Assembly (NCBI GenBank): GCA_003439945.1 | Contig: QVRM01003956.1 | Location: forward strand, 211,501-275,500 | Reading direction: 5' to 3' | Length of the DNA stretch: 64,000 nucleotides | Source: Dermanyssus gallinae | Taxonomy: Eukaryota; Arthropoda; Arachnida; Mesostigmata; Dermanyssidae | In this document: one piece after another, positions 10,845 to 25,005 of the stretch | Layout of the letters: each line of letters begins with the position of its first letter | Position numbering within the stretch: position 1 is the first letter of the stretch | The notes under the pieces: generated by a model | What the model saw: only the letters and a program-made list of their open reading frames with translations | Databases searched by the model: none | What the model was told of the DNA's origin: nothing | Program-made: the position numbers and the translations under genes

Positions 10845-12439
10845 TAAAAGACGTCGAACCCTCATGTTTTCTGCTGCAGCTCCCTTTCCACACGCAGACC
10901 GGCATGTTTAATCCCACAAACAGCGTAAATACGCGGCAGATGTCGGGGGGCGCAAAGCTCATAAATCGATGTGCGGTAGCCGGAGATATGCGATACATAC
11001 AATATATGACCGATACAACGCTATGTGCCATGCTGTATGATAGCATGCCGTGAGGTGGCATGTCGTGACATGCCCTCGTGACGCCACAGAGCACGGGAGA
11101 ACAAAATTTCTCTCTGCGAGACAAATCTGCAGAACCCCTGAAGTCCAAACGGTTGCGGCGCGAAGAGACGGAGCCCACCATGCCGCAAAGCCAGATTAAA
11201 TCTCCGCCCAACTGCAGCAGCATCGGCAGTGGCGGCGGCGGCAGCATGTCTTGGACCATAACGCGTATAAGGCTACTCATTTGCCTAGCCTGCCAAACCA
11301 CCCGATAAAGGGAAAAAGCCCCTCAATAGGGCTCAAACGGGAAAGAAAAGAGAGACAGGAAGAGGACACAGAGAGTGATAGCAAAATAGTAGAAAGAGTA
11401 ATGGTGATGCGGCATCAATGAAATTCCAGGTGTTATGTGGCGGCATGAATAAAGCATGTATATAGAGAAACCGCATAACTACGTAGAGATCAGAACACTG
11501 TCCAAGTAGTCCTCATCGGTACCTTATCGTCCTGATCGTAGAACCTTAACGCGTTTGCCCTACTCTACTCTCCGGTTCGCGGTCTTGCGTACACCGTCGA
11601 TAAAGGGACACTTCTTCGCGCGCGCGCTCACAGACAACATCCCAGCCATCCACACACGGTCATACACAGCCGTGTGACCTGTCATTGGCAGGACCTGTCT
11701 GATCAACGACTACGACGACGAAAGGAGCGTAGGAAACTGAGGGCCGCGGCAATAACAACAGCCTTTAGGAGCTACTTAGAGCAGACGGGGGGTCTTTTCT
11801 TCTCTACTCTACCATAGCGTGGACCATAGCGACGTCTTACTGGCGGGGCGACCGTCAAGTTAAGTGGAACACATGGGAGCACCTGTCTTCAATTGACTGC
11901 TGCCCGCCGTAGTCCATTGAGGACAGGTTTCCGTAGACAGCGAAACACACACGAACGACAAAAGAAAGAAACGCCCACTAAAGACGACCGAATTTGCTTT
12001 GTCCTGCCAACGTCTGAACAACTAACTGTTTTGTTTTTAGCTTTGCGACTTTACCCCCGACTCGACCCCTCGACCGACCGATCACCTCAAAGGACCACGG
12101 CGGGTGGGCGGGAGCGGCGGTGGTGGCGCCGTCGCATGCAGACAGTGCATTTCAATTTTACGAACTGGGGTCAGTTTTGTCTGGAATGTCTGTTGTTGTT
12201 GTATTCTGCGTACGAATTCGTCAACGACAAACGACGTGTATTGGACGAGAGAGAGAGATCTGAATGAGGAATTTTCGTCAAAGGAAGCTGCGTTCCGGTA
12301 AAAGTTGCGACTGTACGCATGCAGAAGGCATGCACAAATCATCTGTACTGGATCGTTGGGCTTTCCTATCACTCTTTCGCCTCTGCTGCTAGTAACTACT
12401 TTTTACGCCAAACTAGTCTTATATATAAATGCTTGAATC

Positions 12440-12630
<191 letters not shown>

Positions 12631-13856
12631 TTTAATACTGTAGCAAAAGGTGTATTGCTAACTGAATGGAATTAACTAAGGGATCATTTTGTAGCCACAA
12701 GATGCGCCCACGCACGCATGCTATAATTGGTAATGATAATTTTAACAACATAATCAAACGTTTTATAAAATGCAAAACTTTGCTCAGCTGTTTATTGAAA
12801 GGTGGCCATCTTATGCAGAGTACACCAATCCAGGCGTTTGCATCTTCCAGCCTGCATCTGTTCTCGCTCGACGTTCAATGCATTTTGTGTTACTCGCTTG
12901 ACGGCGGATCGATCGATCGGAGGTTAGGCTGTCTCACCGTCCGAAACCGACGGTGGTTATCGACGAGACGAAGTTCGAGTTGGCAGATTCTCTTTTCCAG
13001 AGCAGCAAGCAAGTCCTCGAACACCTCGCATTGTGCATGCGAGCTGCTGGTAGCAGGCAGATTGATTGATTTACGATTTAGGCCGAAGCCTTAGTCGATT
13101 CGCTCCATTTCCACCACCACCAACACAACCATCACCGCCGCCGCTCGCGTCCTGGCCGCACTCCGACCAGGCCGCGCTCTGGTCGTCTGCCCGTTCAACG
13201 CTTGGTCTCTTCGTCGTTTCGGGGCGCATATACTGCATTATGAGAGGTCTCTGCCCCAGGTTCCCCAAACCGCCCACCGTGGCAGTACCGCGGCCAACCC
13301 CGGTACTTGTTAACGTGCGTGCACACGACGCCGTACATCTACCGCGACGACGTGCAGAAGCCTATGAGTAGTCGCCTATGTTGTGGCCGCTGCGGTAGAT
13401 CGGTACCGTAAACACGCATAAACGTGTCTTTGGAAAACAAGCGCGGCACCTGCCACGTCGTCCGCCTTCTCTTCCACTACGCTACTCTGGCGCCAGCAAA
13501 GACAGCGTTACGGCACGCGATCAAAGCCAGAGCCGTGCTCGCTGTATCTCGAAGCTATGGCAAAGCTCGCCTCGCTGCGGCAAGAAGTGTGTTGTATGTT
13601 TCGTCCGAAGTTAGTGCTGTTATTAGGTGTAGTTATTGTTGTTGTAGTAATAGTAGTAGTAGTAGTAGTAGCAGAAGTAGTAGCAGCAGCAGCAACAGTG
13701 GTGGTAGTGGTAATCATGTCAAACAATCGTAAGTAATAACTAGTAGATATGCTCAACAACTCTACCAGCAGCCTACCTGCAACCTGTCTGCTTCACTCAC
13801 CACGTCCCCTAATTGGCCCATTATCATATACAACTATGTGGGCTAACGGGTGGCAG

Positions 13857-13857
13857 G

Positions 13858-13889
<32 letters not shown>

Positions 13890-14034
13890 CAAAAAAGGAA
13901 GAGGAAAATGAGAAAGAGAAACGGAAAGAAGTTGGAGGGAGAGATAAGGAGGGAAGCGGGAGAGCTAGAGAGAGAGAAGAGGGAGAATAGAGAAGAGAGA
14001 GATAACAAGGACAACATAGAAAAATGGAGAAACA
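13857..14034. repeat. Polypurine tract
   Basis: About 175 bp that is nearly all A/G on the plus strand, starting with (AG)12 and a G run. Long Glu/Arg/Lys and Ser/Leu frames here are compositional. Confidence 0.9.
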
Positions 14035-14214
14035 CAGCGCGGTGTAACAACACAAGTGTCAGGCACAGATTTTCTCGTGTCAGAGCCAGTCACGAAATGG
14101 CCGGAACGCGTAATAGACGAAAACAGGCTGGCTAGAGGATATGAATAAAACTACACGTCACACAATGATAACGAGCGACGACGACGGCGACGGGGGTAGT
14201 CGTAGTTAACAGCA

Positions 14215-14650
14215 ATAATAACAACAGCTTCTTCTGCAGCAACAACAACAATAACAACAACAACAACAACAACACAACAACAACAACAACAACAACGGAC
14301 CAGGTACGACGACGACAACAACAACAGCAGCAGATACCGTTAGTAAACACCGCTACGCGACGACAAAAGTTAGTATCAGAAGCCTCAGACAACAGCGTAC
14401 ATTAGAGCAAAATAACATCTTGCCGTGAGAGCGACAAGATACTACACGCTGTTCCGTCGGTAAATGAACGCAACGCTTAACGTTATTAACAGTCATTAAA
14501 CAGAATCAGCCGGTGTAAGATCATCGCTGCTGCAGCTACTGTTGTTGTGGTTGTTGTAGTTATTGTTGCTGCTGCTGTTGTTGTTGTTGCTGCTGCTGTT
14601 GTTGATGATATTGTTGTTGTTATTGCCGCTGCTGCTGCTGCTATTGCAGC
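14215..14650. repeat. Facing (CAA)n and (TTG/CTG)n tracts
   Basis: CAA-type repeats on the plus strand at about 14225-14330, then TTG/CTG repeats at about 14530-14650. The two can pair with each other. More GTT repeats follow at 14992-15050. Confidence 0.9.
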
Positions 14651-16323
14651 TGGGAGTGACGCCCCGGTCCGCCATATCTCCTCCTCCTGTCTCTATTGAG
14701 TGTGAGCTAAGCAGCTAATCAGCCCAGTAGAACGAGAAAATTAAAGCAAATTTCAATGACAGCATTTGGGCGTCTTCCCTCGTCGCCGTGTTCCGTTGTG
14801 AAGCTCGTCGGTGGCTGGGTTGAATAGTTTGGTGTCGCTGTCGTAGGTAGCCGCGTTACACCACAATAAATCAACAGATAAAGGGCTGTCCTCGTCGAAT
14901 GTTCTTCAGCCCGCCTGGGCATGTGCTACCAGCCTACCGCACCTATTGCCTTGTTGGTGCTTTGCTAGTTCTCGTGTATGGCTGATGCTTGGTGTTGTTG
15001 TTGTTGTTGTTTTTGGTTGTTGTTGTCGTTGTTGTTTTTGGTTGTTGTATAATGCTATTTTAAGCGGTGATGGTGGCAGCCTTGCTGGATTTTACATCTT
15101 GTAATGCCAAATAAAAGGTTCGCGTCGCATACGCTTAACTTAATGTTTTAGTTAGTAGAATTAAGATAACTATGTCGAAGAATAATACTTACTTTTAGTA
15201 TCATAGTTTCCTTCTAGATCCAGCAAATAGCGTTTCTAGCCTGCACCCAGATGCTGTGTCCCAGATGTGTCCCGATAACGAGGTCACTCTCATGATACTA
15301 GTATCATTCACAAATGCATTCTTCCATTCATAATATCTAGTTAAAACGGGCCGCCTTGTCAAGGTAAAGCGACTAAAGCAGGCTGTATGCAACCTGCAGC
15401 AAATTAACTCACCAAGTAACACCAACGCCACTAATTACATGTCGCTTGTAGTACTAATTGCTATCTAATACAGCGATTGCCGCCGTATATAGAAGTCGGC
15501 AGATTCATCTGTTCTATGGTATACATGTTATGTTTATGCAAGGAACAGAAGCGAGAAATTTAAGCTTATTTAAAAGAAAATAAAGCTTTAATTAAAGCGA
15601 GAAATAGAGTTGTTGTTGATGTTCTTGTTGTTGTTACCGTTACTCTTTATGCAAATATATTGTGTACATAATTCGTGCGAGCGACAATTTGTTTCTTGTT
15701 TCCAGGATATTACCCCCCGCTCTAAAGATGATGATGATGATGGATATACTACTGTATTTTCAATGACGGCATTTCTTATTATGAGCCATGTCCTATGCAG
15801 GTAGTATAGATGCCAATGCTGTATGCGTTTGCCGACAGAGGTTCGACGAGGGCTCGACGGTAAAGCCTTGTAGTCGCTTGTGGTTGCTTCTCCAGGCACG
15901 CACGCACGCCGGAAAGTGACGTGAAATGGAAACAGAGCGGCTTGGACGCGTACAATCGAGGCCGCATTGTCGTCTGCATCATCAGCATAGTCATCACCAC
16001 AGGCTGCTGCTTCTATTACGTTTTCCTACTAGTACTACTACAACACTACATTTACCAATGCGACCGCTGCCTTTCAATATGTTCCTACTGCTGCTGCTGC
16101 TGCTTTTGGGACTCGCTAACCTTTACGATGTCGGCCAAAACGCCATTATTAAGCGTTGCATTGCTAAAATCAAAGCAGGGTCAGCAACAGCTGCGGACGC
16201 GGCAGCTGCTTTAGTTATGATTGTTGCTATTATTATTATTATTATTATTATTTCGTCACGTTCCTGCAAGCAAAAACAAGCGTGCTCGCATGTAGCGCGT
16301 AATACATCAGCGTGCGAAACGTA

Positions 16324-16551
16324 GCGCGCTATTTCGAAGCTTCAAACTCGAAGAATTTGAAGCGCGCTGTTTCGAGGCTTCAAACTCGAAGACTTTGAAA
16401 CGCGCTATCTCGAAGATTCAAACTCGAAGACTTTGAAGTATGCTGTCTCGAAGCTTTAAACTCGAAGACTTTGAAACGCGCTGTCTCGAAGCTTCATAGT
16501 CAAGGACTATGAAGCGTGCTGTCTCGAGGCTTCACTCTCGAAGACTTTGAA
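16324..16551. repeat. Minisatellite: six 38-bp units, each with an internal dyad
   Basis: Six head-to-tail 38-bp units with consensus GCGCGCTGTCTCGAAGCTTC followed by AAACTCGAAGACTTTGAA. Each unit carries CTTCAAA...TTTGAAG arms around a 9-base centre. Unit 5 (16476-16513) changes both arms together, giving a perfect 10-bp-arm hairpin. A short inverted fragment of the unit (GTCTTCGAGTTTG) follows at about 16571. No coding function is seen. Confidence 0.93.
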
Positions 16552-16668
16552 GTGCGCCTTGTCCCTTCGATGGTCTTCGAGTTTGCTCATTTGCGCCCGT
16601 TTCTTTTCGGCTTTCTAATCGGTCGGGTACCGATTGGAACCTACCAACGCCACCGGCAGCAGCGGCGG

Positions 16669-16772
16669 CTCCCATAGCCGAATCGTCATCAGTCACCCCT
16701 AACAACGTCTCTCTGCGCATCCACGTGCGAGACCCATAGCGGAATTGTCATCGTTTACCCCTAGCAACGACT
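16669..16772 (+). repeat. Diverged 62-bp tandem duplication
   Basis: CCCATAGCCGAATCGTCATC at 16671 recurs as CCCATAGCGGAATTGTCATC at 16733, and both continue into (T)CACCCCTA(A)CAACG-type sequence. About 40 bp are clearly shared. It lies just past the minisatellite. Confidence 0.7.
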
Positions 16773-19001
16773 TGCACCGCTGAATCAACCCAACGACAGC
16801 GATGACGGGGAGCAGAGAAGAGAACATTACAATCTTCGCAGACGTCACCGATGAAACTAACAATACGCTCTTGTTTGATATTGGCCGCTTGCTGAGTCAA
16901 CCAACTATCGACGTTACGTCGATAGGCAGTAGGGTTCGAGCAAGCGATCGCGTGGCACTTCGTTTGTGTTCTGTAATTTTGGCACAGCTAAATAGCACAG
17001 TAGGATTCTTGTTGTTCATCGTGTTCTAAACGCTCATCTTGGCACACTGCTCACAATGGCATAGATAAGACACGCACGTCAAAACTCAACATCTTACCAC
17101 GCTTACAATAGTATTGATATGTCACGACATATCTCGACATTTTAATACTTTAAACTGAAGTTGAAGTCTGGCGGTTCAAAATAAACTTAAGAACTTAATT
17201 CGTTCCCATATAAATATAATCGATAAGATATGCGGTGGTGTACGGACGGATGGCCGTTCCACCGTCGAACGCTGTTGAATGTTGCCGATGTGCGAATGTT
17301 CTTAACACCGACTTCAACACCGACCCACTAGCTATAACATTGACTTCGACACAAGAACCCCAGACCGTCGATATGTCCGCCTCATTCATCTTCGTTTCAG
17401 TCTCGCGTTCGCAGGTGTGTCAAATCGAATGCTCGATAATACAGCTCGCTGCGCTCGATGACGTGGTGCAAGCCGACTTTGTAAACAGCTAGCTAACCGC
17501 CGCACGCCGTATTATAGAAGAGTGACCGGCGATATACAGGCGACCGCCACAGGCGTGGTTATTGAACGTTGTTACTACTAGAAGTGCCTCGCCGGCAGAG
17601 TACAGAGTAGCCGTTTAGAGAGAGAATTTATTCGAATGTATTCCGCTTCTAATAATAATCCTCGTGCGCCCGGTCGGCATCTGGCTTCGTGCACGCCTGA
17701 CCTGCTCGAGTTTATGAGAGGAGTTGCGACAGTGTGACAGCAGGTCATTCACCAACGAACGATCCGTCACGACAGGTCATCAACGCCGGATGTAACAGGC
17801 GTTAGATGCCTGGTTTCAACTGTGTAACAAAGCAGGAACAGAGCCACCTACGGCGAGAGGCTACTGGCGGACGAAGCGACATCTACCCGGACCGCCCCAC
17901 GATACTTCGAACAGAATATTTGTATATATATATATATATATATACATATCTATATAACCACCAGAATTATAATAGCATAGTACAGAAATAAATCTGTCTG
18001 GTTTACATTCTAGAAGTAGAGATTTCTACACAATCGACCGTAAAATTATCAGTAAATACACACAACGAAAGGCTCCAAGGGCACCAGTACGGTGATGGAT
18101 TCGTTCAGTGGCATTAACCTTGTATGGGAAACCTTCGCCATTCGTGGGCCGCCCAACTCGCCTTACGTTATCTTTATCGCACCGCGTCGTCTTATTGCAT
18201 TGCGCACTCGAGCAATTGAGTCGTTGAAGGTAACCACCGATTTCAGACAAAGGCAGCATTTCTGTTCGCGCGCATTGTCGTCGTCTCCCGCTGCTCCAGG
18301 ACCTCGCGGCTTCAGCAGTCCAAACATCAAAATGCCAGCCAGCCCATCAGGTAGGCTAGGTGTGGGGTTCTTCCTGTTTGTTCGGTCCCTTCACCCCCCC
18401 CCTCTCTTTGTTCAGATTCCTCATGTTCCGCAGTCGCTGTTTCGTTGCGTAGCGACGATTCGCCTGCCGGGTGTCTTGCTACGAATATGTTAGCTGCAAG
18501 CAGCGTCACGGTCCCAATAATAATAATAATAAAGCAATGCTATTGAATGTCCTTGTATCTATCAGGCGATGAGCGGCGTAAGACGTTAGCGTCAACCGAA
18601 TATATGTTTAACCTCGTAGAGAGAGCTTAAGTCGTTAAATTTGTATAAAAGTAGCTTCAACAGCAGCGATGGCAGTGACTAGGAAAACAGAATCAGTGAG
18701 CGCAGTAGAAACAGACATGAACAGCAATCAGGGGAACGAAGCCAGGCAACAAAAACAACAACATCAGCAATTGCACCTAAGATATTCACGTAAAGTTTCC
18801 CTTGCGGCAAACAAAGAGCTATTGCTGTGACCATTGAAAAAAGGCCAACAACTGCTACGATCGTGACCACAATAATCACTACAATATAGCTGCGATGTAC
18901 AAAGTTTACGGTCGTTACATAGGCTCCTCGTATGTAAGTTGTACACGGCGACAATTGGTCACGTTGCTCTTGCAAATGATGACGTCTAAAACTCAAAAAT
19001 G

Positions 19002-19177
<176 letters not shown>

Positions 19178-20973
19178 GATAACGAGAAAAGCAATCTAGC
19201 AATTTATCCCACGTCTGGCTTCATCTCCTGCAGAAGAAGCTATGCAGGACATGAGCAAAACTGCATAGCCAAATCACGTCGTTTCGTCGGCACGTTTTCG
19301 GCGTTTCTATTCGGTTCGTGCCAGCCAAAGCAAAGACTACCTTCATCTCGATCTACGTGGCTCCTCTGAAATCTGGCCGGGCCTAGGGCCCGGTCGTATC
19401 ATGAGCCGACTTCCGTCCTGTCCGCCGACAAGACACGACGCAAGCGCGGGCGAACAGGACCCAAATTGGCTGCGCCTTGCCCGCGTCGACTCTGCGGGCT
19501 GCCTCTTTGCCGCATGAGCGGAGAGAATTAACTGCACCGCCCATGTAGCAAATGCCGATGTATCGGGGCCGCTGGTAGCTGCCGATGTAACGGGCCGGCG
19601 AACGGGCGAGCCTGTCTGCGAGCGGGGTGGGGTCATGTAATTATTTGCTAGCGGCGGCGGCGTCCAATGTCAATTATTAGCTGCAGTGGCCGTAGGGGGA
19701 ATTGATGCGGCGGATGACGCCCGACCCACGACCTTACCCCCCCGCCGCTGTCGCCTCGCCGCCTGCAGAAACAGGACCCTTGTGTGTTGTATTGGCGCCA
19801 ACACCTCCGCTCAGGGAGGGGGTCCGCTACGTTGTACTATGCTGCTAGTACAACTTTCCGGCCGACCGGCATGTTCGATCAAGCTTCGATGTTCAAGCGA
19901 TTCAAAGGGCAGGCATAGAGTTGTTTCTTTTTGCGCAGAGAGAACGCTGCATTGTGCAGTCACAGATGACAACGAACAGATCCAGCGACCAACTTGTCGC
20001 GCGCTTTGCCATTATCGTTACCGGGATAGCACCACCAGTGTGTGGTGAGAGGAGAATGTGCGGGGATCTCACGTTGTACATATAGTAGATGTAGATCCCT
20101 CCAGTAGAAACGCAGCGTAGTCGGAGCACAAACGGTAAGGGCACGTTTAGATCTTTCAGTGGTCATATGAGTGACATATGTGTCCGAGTCTGCGATGGGG
20201 AACTAATCTTTGTTTTTGAAATTACCCCTACCGTCGGTTACAAGCGGATTACGCTTGACGACTTAATCAAGCGACAAAAGCGTATACATAAGCCGCACGC
20301 AAACTCGCATGCAATCGACACTCAAATATCGACTCTAAGCTTCAAAAGCTAGCAAAGCAGAGCACGACGATTCGAGGATTCGACTCGATGATGAAGCCAA
20401 ATCCAAAGTTGAAGCTGCGAGATCTGTGATTAGCGCCTTCACCAGAATACGCAGATTACGGTAGCCGGACCACGTCGTCTGAGTTGACATGTCGTACGTA
20501 AAGAGACATCTTCTTTCCCCATAGAACGTCGTTTGCAAGACGGTGAAAATCCGTTCAACAACTTCACTTACATTTGCATATCTATACCGAAAGAGAAAAT
20601 CAATAGCCCTTTGCTGCAAAAGAGCGCCTAACGACATCACGAAGTGAGTATGAGAGAACAAGAAAGCGAAGAGAGAGTGTGAGTGAGGAGGGCGTTGCAA
20701 TATGTGACTCGACTAACGGCTTCGCGTGTACGCTTAGCGTTGCTAGAGAGATAAGGGGGGGGGGGGTCGCGCTAAATCTATTTGATGGGATTCCTAAATC
20801 GCCCTTATGCTGCACATCAATGCGGGTCACGTCAAGTTTCCGAAAACGGAGATGGAGGCTACCTACAAAATCGGCCGACCGACCAACGATTTCTCAACAG
20901 GTTAATGCAGCAGGTGGTACTCAAGGGAACAGTCTGTTCTCTCCCGACCGCTTTGTGTTTCTCATGCGTATAG

Positions 20974-21003
20974 CACCTTACGAATGTTTTATCTCGGAGT
21001 GGG
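20974..21003 (+). repeat. 30-bp dispersed repeat fragment (partner at 53471)
   Basis: Matches 53471-53500 at 28 of 30 positions (CACCYTACGAATGTTTTATY core) with no similarity outside. It is probably a scrap of an unrecognised repeat family. Confidence 0.75.
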
Positions 21004-21587
21004 AAGCTAAAGTCGAACAGGCCAGACGGGGGTCGGGGGGTTTGGACGTATTCAGTGTCTTGCACCTGTGGTTTGGTCCTGCATGTGACAGTTGCCAGGT
21101 ATACATCAGGTACACAGTGCATGATTATCACTACCTGGTATGTTCAAAAGCCGCATTTCACGAGCAGTACGAGCTGTACACCTGCCGGTTCTACTTATGG
21201 AGGTGTGCCAAACCTACTCTAGCAAACGCGCAGCACTGGATCGCTCACTCAATTTGCGCGGTAAAAACAGAATGAAATTAAAATAGCTCTGAACGGTATA
21301 TATATATATATATATATAGTGAAATACTCGAAATACATTTATAGAAATTCTTACGTATCACATCCACGAGGCGCTAACTCGCGTACCTTGCAATGCATAC
21401 CACGCTAATTTATTTATACAAGGGCATTTGCTTTGCTTTGAGACTTCCCACTTGTTTGAAGGTATAAGGAACTTGAACCGACACCGGACTAACTGTGTCA
21501 AGCCCCAAGTAATCAACGTCGCTAAATAAAACAAGCAAATGATTGCTTTTAAATGTTGTTACGTTTTTACTTTACATAAATAATTAC

Positions 21588-21590
<3 letters not shown>

Positions 21591-21632
<42 letters not shown>
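21591..21632. repeat. (TA)n microsatellite
   Basis: Pure AT alternation. Shorter TA tracts also lie at 17927, 21299, 22064, 22194, 27970 and 30711 in the same intron. Confidence 0.96.
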
Positions 21633-21635
<3 letters not shown>

Positions 21636-24600
21636 CAATTTGCTGATTTAGCAGACAAGTATACTCATGAACATATATATCTAATTCTATTAATGCGGAT
21701 CTTCTAGGCCATGCAGGTCTAATATATCAACAGGATGCTTATGATTAATCACAAGCACAGCAAACAAAGCAATGATATACTACCTGGCCGAGCTGTCGCC
21801 GGACACCTGTTTGCGCAGTAATCGTCAAGGCCATGATGCGTATTGTCATTTCGACATCCCCAGGGACAAGATAAGCCAGTACGGCCAGTACAATACCCTA
21901 TACAAGGAGAAATGACTCCTGGTGTTCCGTTGTGCATGGTAGGCTTTGCCTATGGGCTACATCCGAGCTGGTCAAGTATCATAGCAATTCAGGTGCCAAT
22001 AACAACGTCGACTGAACAGGAGTAATAATGATATAAAAGGCTCTTCTTACCTTACTCCCTCCCATATATATATATATATATATATATATATGGGGATACT
22101 CATTGCCATGAATCACTGTTTGCTACGCTGCCTCTGTGATGGCCGGTGGAGCCGCGCGACATGTGCACAAGATAGAAACTGCCGCAGTTTTGGTTATATA
22201 TATATATATATAAGATTCAGTGTGGCTGTGATCAGTAAAAGAGTCCTCGGCTGTGCTGCCGTTGCGGTTTCAATCGCCCTTCATTTTTATTTCACTGCCA
22301 TTTGCAGACAAGACGCGCCTTGCAGAATATGATTGCTGTCCACCGTCGACTTGGCGTCTAACTCGGCGCATATGTAATGACCAAATATGCTACCATCCGT
22401 CTCGAACGAGATGTTAGCCATCAGGTTTTAGAGCAGTGCATTTTTGCTATGAAATAACATACCAATTTTCCCGGCAAGAAAAACTTACTTCGCCCCTATT
22501 ACGCATTCGTACTCATTGAAAATGTCGAAAAAGAAAACAGCCATTCGCGCACCTAGCCAGGGAAACGTTGTACCCAGATTATTTGTTGCCGTCGTCGTGG
22601 TCACCCTCTATCTTTCGTTCACATTTCCTCCCCGGCAACAAGGGGCTTCACTTTACCAAGAACGACCGAGTGGCTCCGTTTTTGTCGCGTTTCCAATATG
22701 CTAAAACATTTGGACATAGCAGAAGTTTTGCAGACGTACACCACCAACGTACACTCAATATCTAAAAGTAACTCCGTAGAAGACCACCAGACGAGGATCA
22801 TCGCTTTTCCAGCGAGGGTGAGTGGGCTTGGCCTGCCTTGCTTCCGCTTTGATGAACACCGACATTATCTAAAGAGCAGGCAGGCGAGGAGAGGGCTGGT
22901 ATGTTACCAAGCAGGTATGTTAGCCATGGCCAAGCTTCGAGGTCCAGTTCGAGTAAGCCACCACCGCTACTTGATCGATATTATCGAAGTCTTGCGGGAC
23001 AGAACCATGGAAAGAGGGAAAGCTAAGGTGGAAGCGCGAGTAAAGCAGACCAGAGAGAGAGAGAGCGAGAGAGAGAGAAAGATTGACGACATGAGTAGGC
23101 AAGTTGTGGTGCCCATTTGATTGGGCTCTGAACTGCCGAGCCTTCCAATAGGCTCGCCAATGTCCCTCTTTCTCCCTTCTTCGGTTTCAACGGCAAACAT
23201 TGCCGTGATAATTCTATGCCGCGCTTACCAAAGTCACAGGTTACTTGCCGCATGTCGGAAGAACACCATGTTCAGGTGACACCACTACAACCACCAACCC
23301 CCTCAAGCCCCCAACTAGGTGACCCACAACCTACGTAGCACTTTATTAGAGCTGTCAAAATCTGTCGATTGACTCCGTGCTATAAATGCGTCGCCACGGT
23401 AGCAAAAGCCAGTAGGTGAGCGGAAACGCAGACGACGACAGGCGAGGCGTTTGCGCTGCCAAACACATGCGCAATTTCACAAGTGCTTCCGGTACATTCG
23501 CATCGGGTAGCACAATGTCCGTCGGAAATATAGGCCAAAAGCGCTGGCTCTCATCCCTTTACGGATGCTGTAGTTTCAGGCAGCGTGCTCCGATATCTTC
23601 CAACGGCTAGTGCATACATAGGTAATATTGTCACACCCAGAAGTACAGCTAAAGGTTGGTTTTTCAGATATCCTTGTATAATAAATAGTATATGTTTGCA
23701 CCTAAATGTAGACTTAGCAAATAGATAATGTTTCCCTCTCCTAACGCTCCAATATGTTCTTAATGCAGTCAAAGTGCGCACGTTGAGTCGTACGGCTACC
23801 ACCATCCGATTTTATATAAAGCAACCGTTCTTACAGTTAAAGGTCATTGCATTCAGGTTTATCATACAGGTACTTCTGTATTCATTCTCGATTTTCATAT
23901 GGCTTCAGTATCTACTAAGGCTAGACGTTACGTTTGTCGATGAAGCCTAGTTTTGCTCTGCTCAGTTTTCAATAAAACCGCTGGTCACCACGTTGCTGGG
24001 TATGTATCTGCTGCCCCACTTTAAACTGTCGTTAACTTCTGTGCAAGAGACACCGCGTTAAGAATTACAAAGGCTTTGTGCACGTAGTTGTTGGTCCTGT
24101 AGATCAGCGCTCGCTATGTCTGCTTTAATAATAGTTATTATTTCTCTCCCTCAAATGAAACAGGTATTTACATGTTGCCGTACGGAAACGATATTAGTGT
24201 GCTCTTCAGTAGTTAATTTATCTTCTTACACTATATTCCAAGGCAACCACAGCTCAAAAAAAGCCATGGCATGCCAATATTCGTAAGGTATATAAAATTG
24301 AATGTCAAGATAAAATGTGTACGCGTCTTTACTCATAAAACTGTTTATGAACAGTGCCCACTCGCCCCCCTAGGTGTTGATGATTAAGGTAATTCTCTGT
24401 AGCATCTAACATAGCTCATCTGCTTTGGTTTGCTAGGGTTATTACAAACTTAATAGTGACAATATGAATAACTTAACTAGCAAACATTATCCAGCATACT
24501 ATAAAATGACCATTAGTATTTTCCCATGTCTTGTTTGCGAAAGTTATACTGCAAACGTAATTTTGTGGACGAGTATCATATATGTGTATGCACATGTGTA

Positions 24601-24963
24601 TATTGATGCAGTTATGAGATTCTCCCTCTGCCAAAGCCTTCTTAGCGCTCTTTTAATCAGCGCACATACGGGCCCTGCTGTTCATCTCGAAAGGGGGTAT
24701 TGGTATTCATGGCGCGGTGATGATGGCTGGGCCGATAGTGGTGTCGTCGATATCGATCGCCGCCGCCAGGGCGTCTCACGTGCTGGACCCCCACGTCGGG
24801 TAGAGACACGCTTTCCTTGGAGTCCGCCAAGACTCAATTGCTCGCACACACGGGGTTCTGTTACCCGACAACAAAAAGTCGCCGGTGGATTAACAACGGA
24901 GCGCATGGCGATATACGGATACATAGATGAAGGCTCCGAAGAGTTTAATAGCGCTGCATGATT

Positions 24964-25005
24964 GCAGGATGTTACTGTCAAGTGCCCTTGACAGTAACAT
25001 CCTGC
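24964..25005. repeat. Perfect fold-back hairpin, 19-bp arms
   Basis: GCAGGATGTTACTGTCAAG, a 4-base loop TGCC, then its exact reverse complement. There are no mismatches. Confidence 0.97.

Noticed and set aside
13749..14135. Glu/Arg/Lys-rich frame resembling a coiled coil
   Set aside because: Encoded by the polypurine tract; compositional only.
20679..21275. 198-codon open frame on the plus strand
   Set aside because: No recognisable domain, mixed composition, and it includes a scrap of a dispersed repeat. Length alone is not enough in GC-neutral non-coding DNA.
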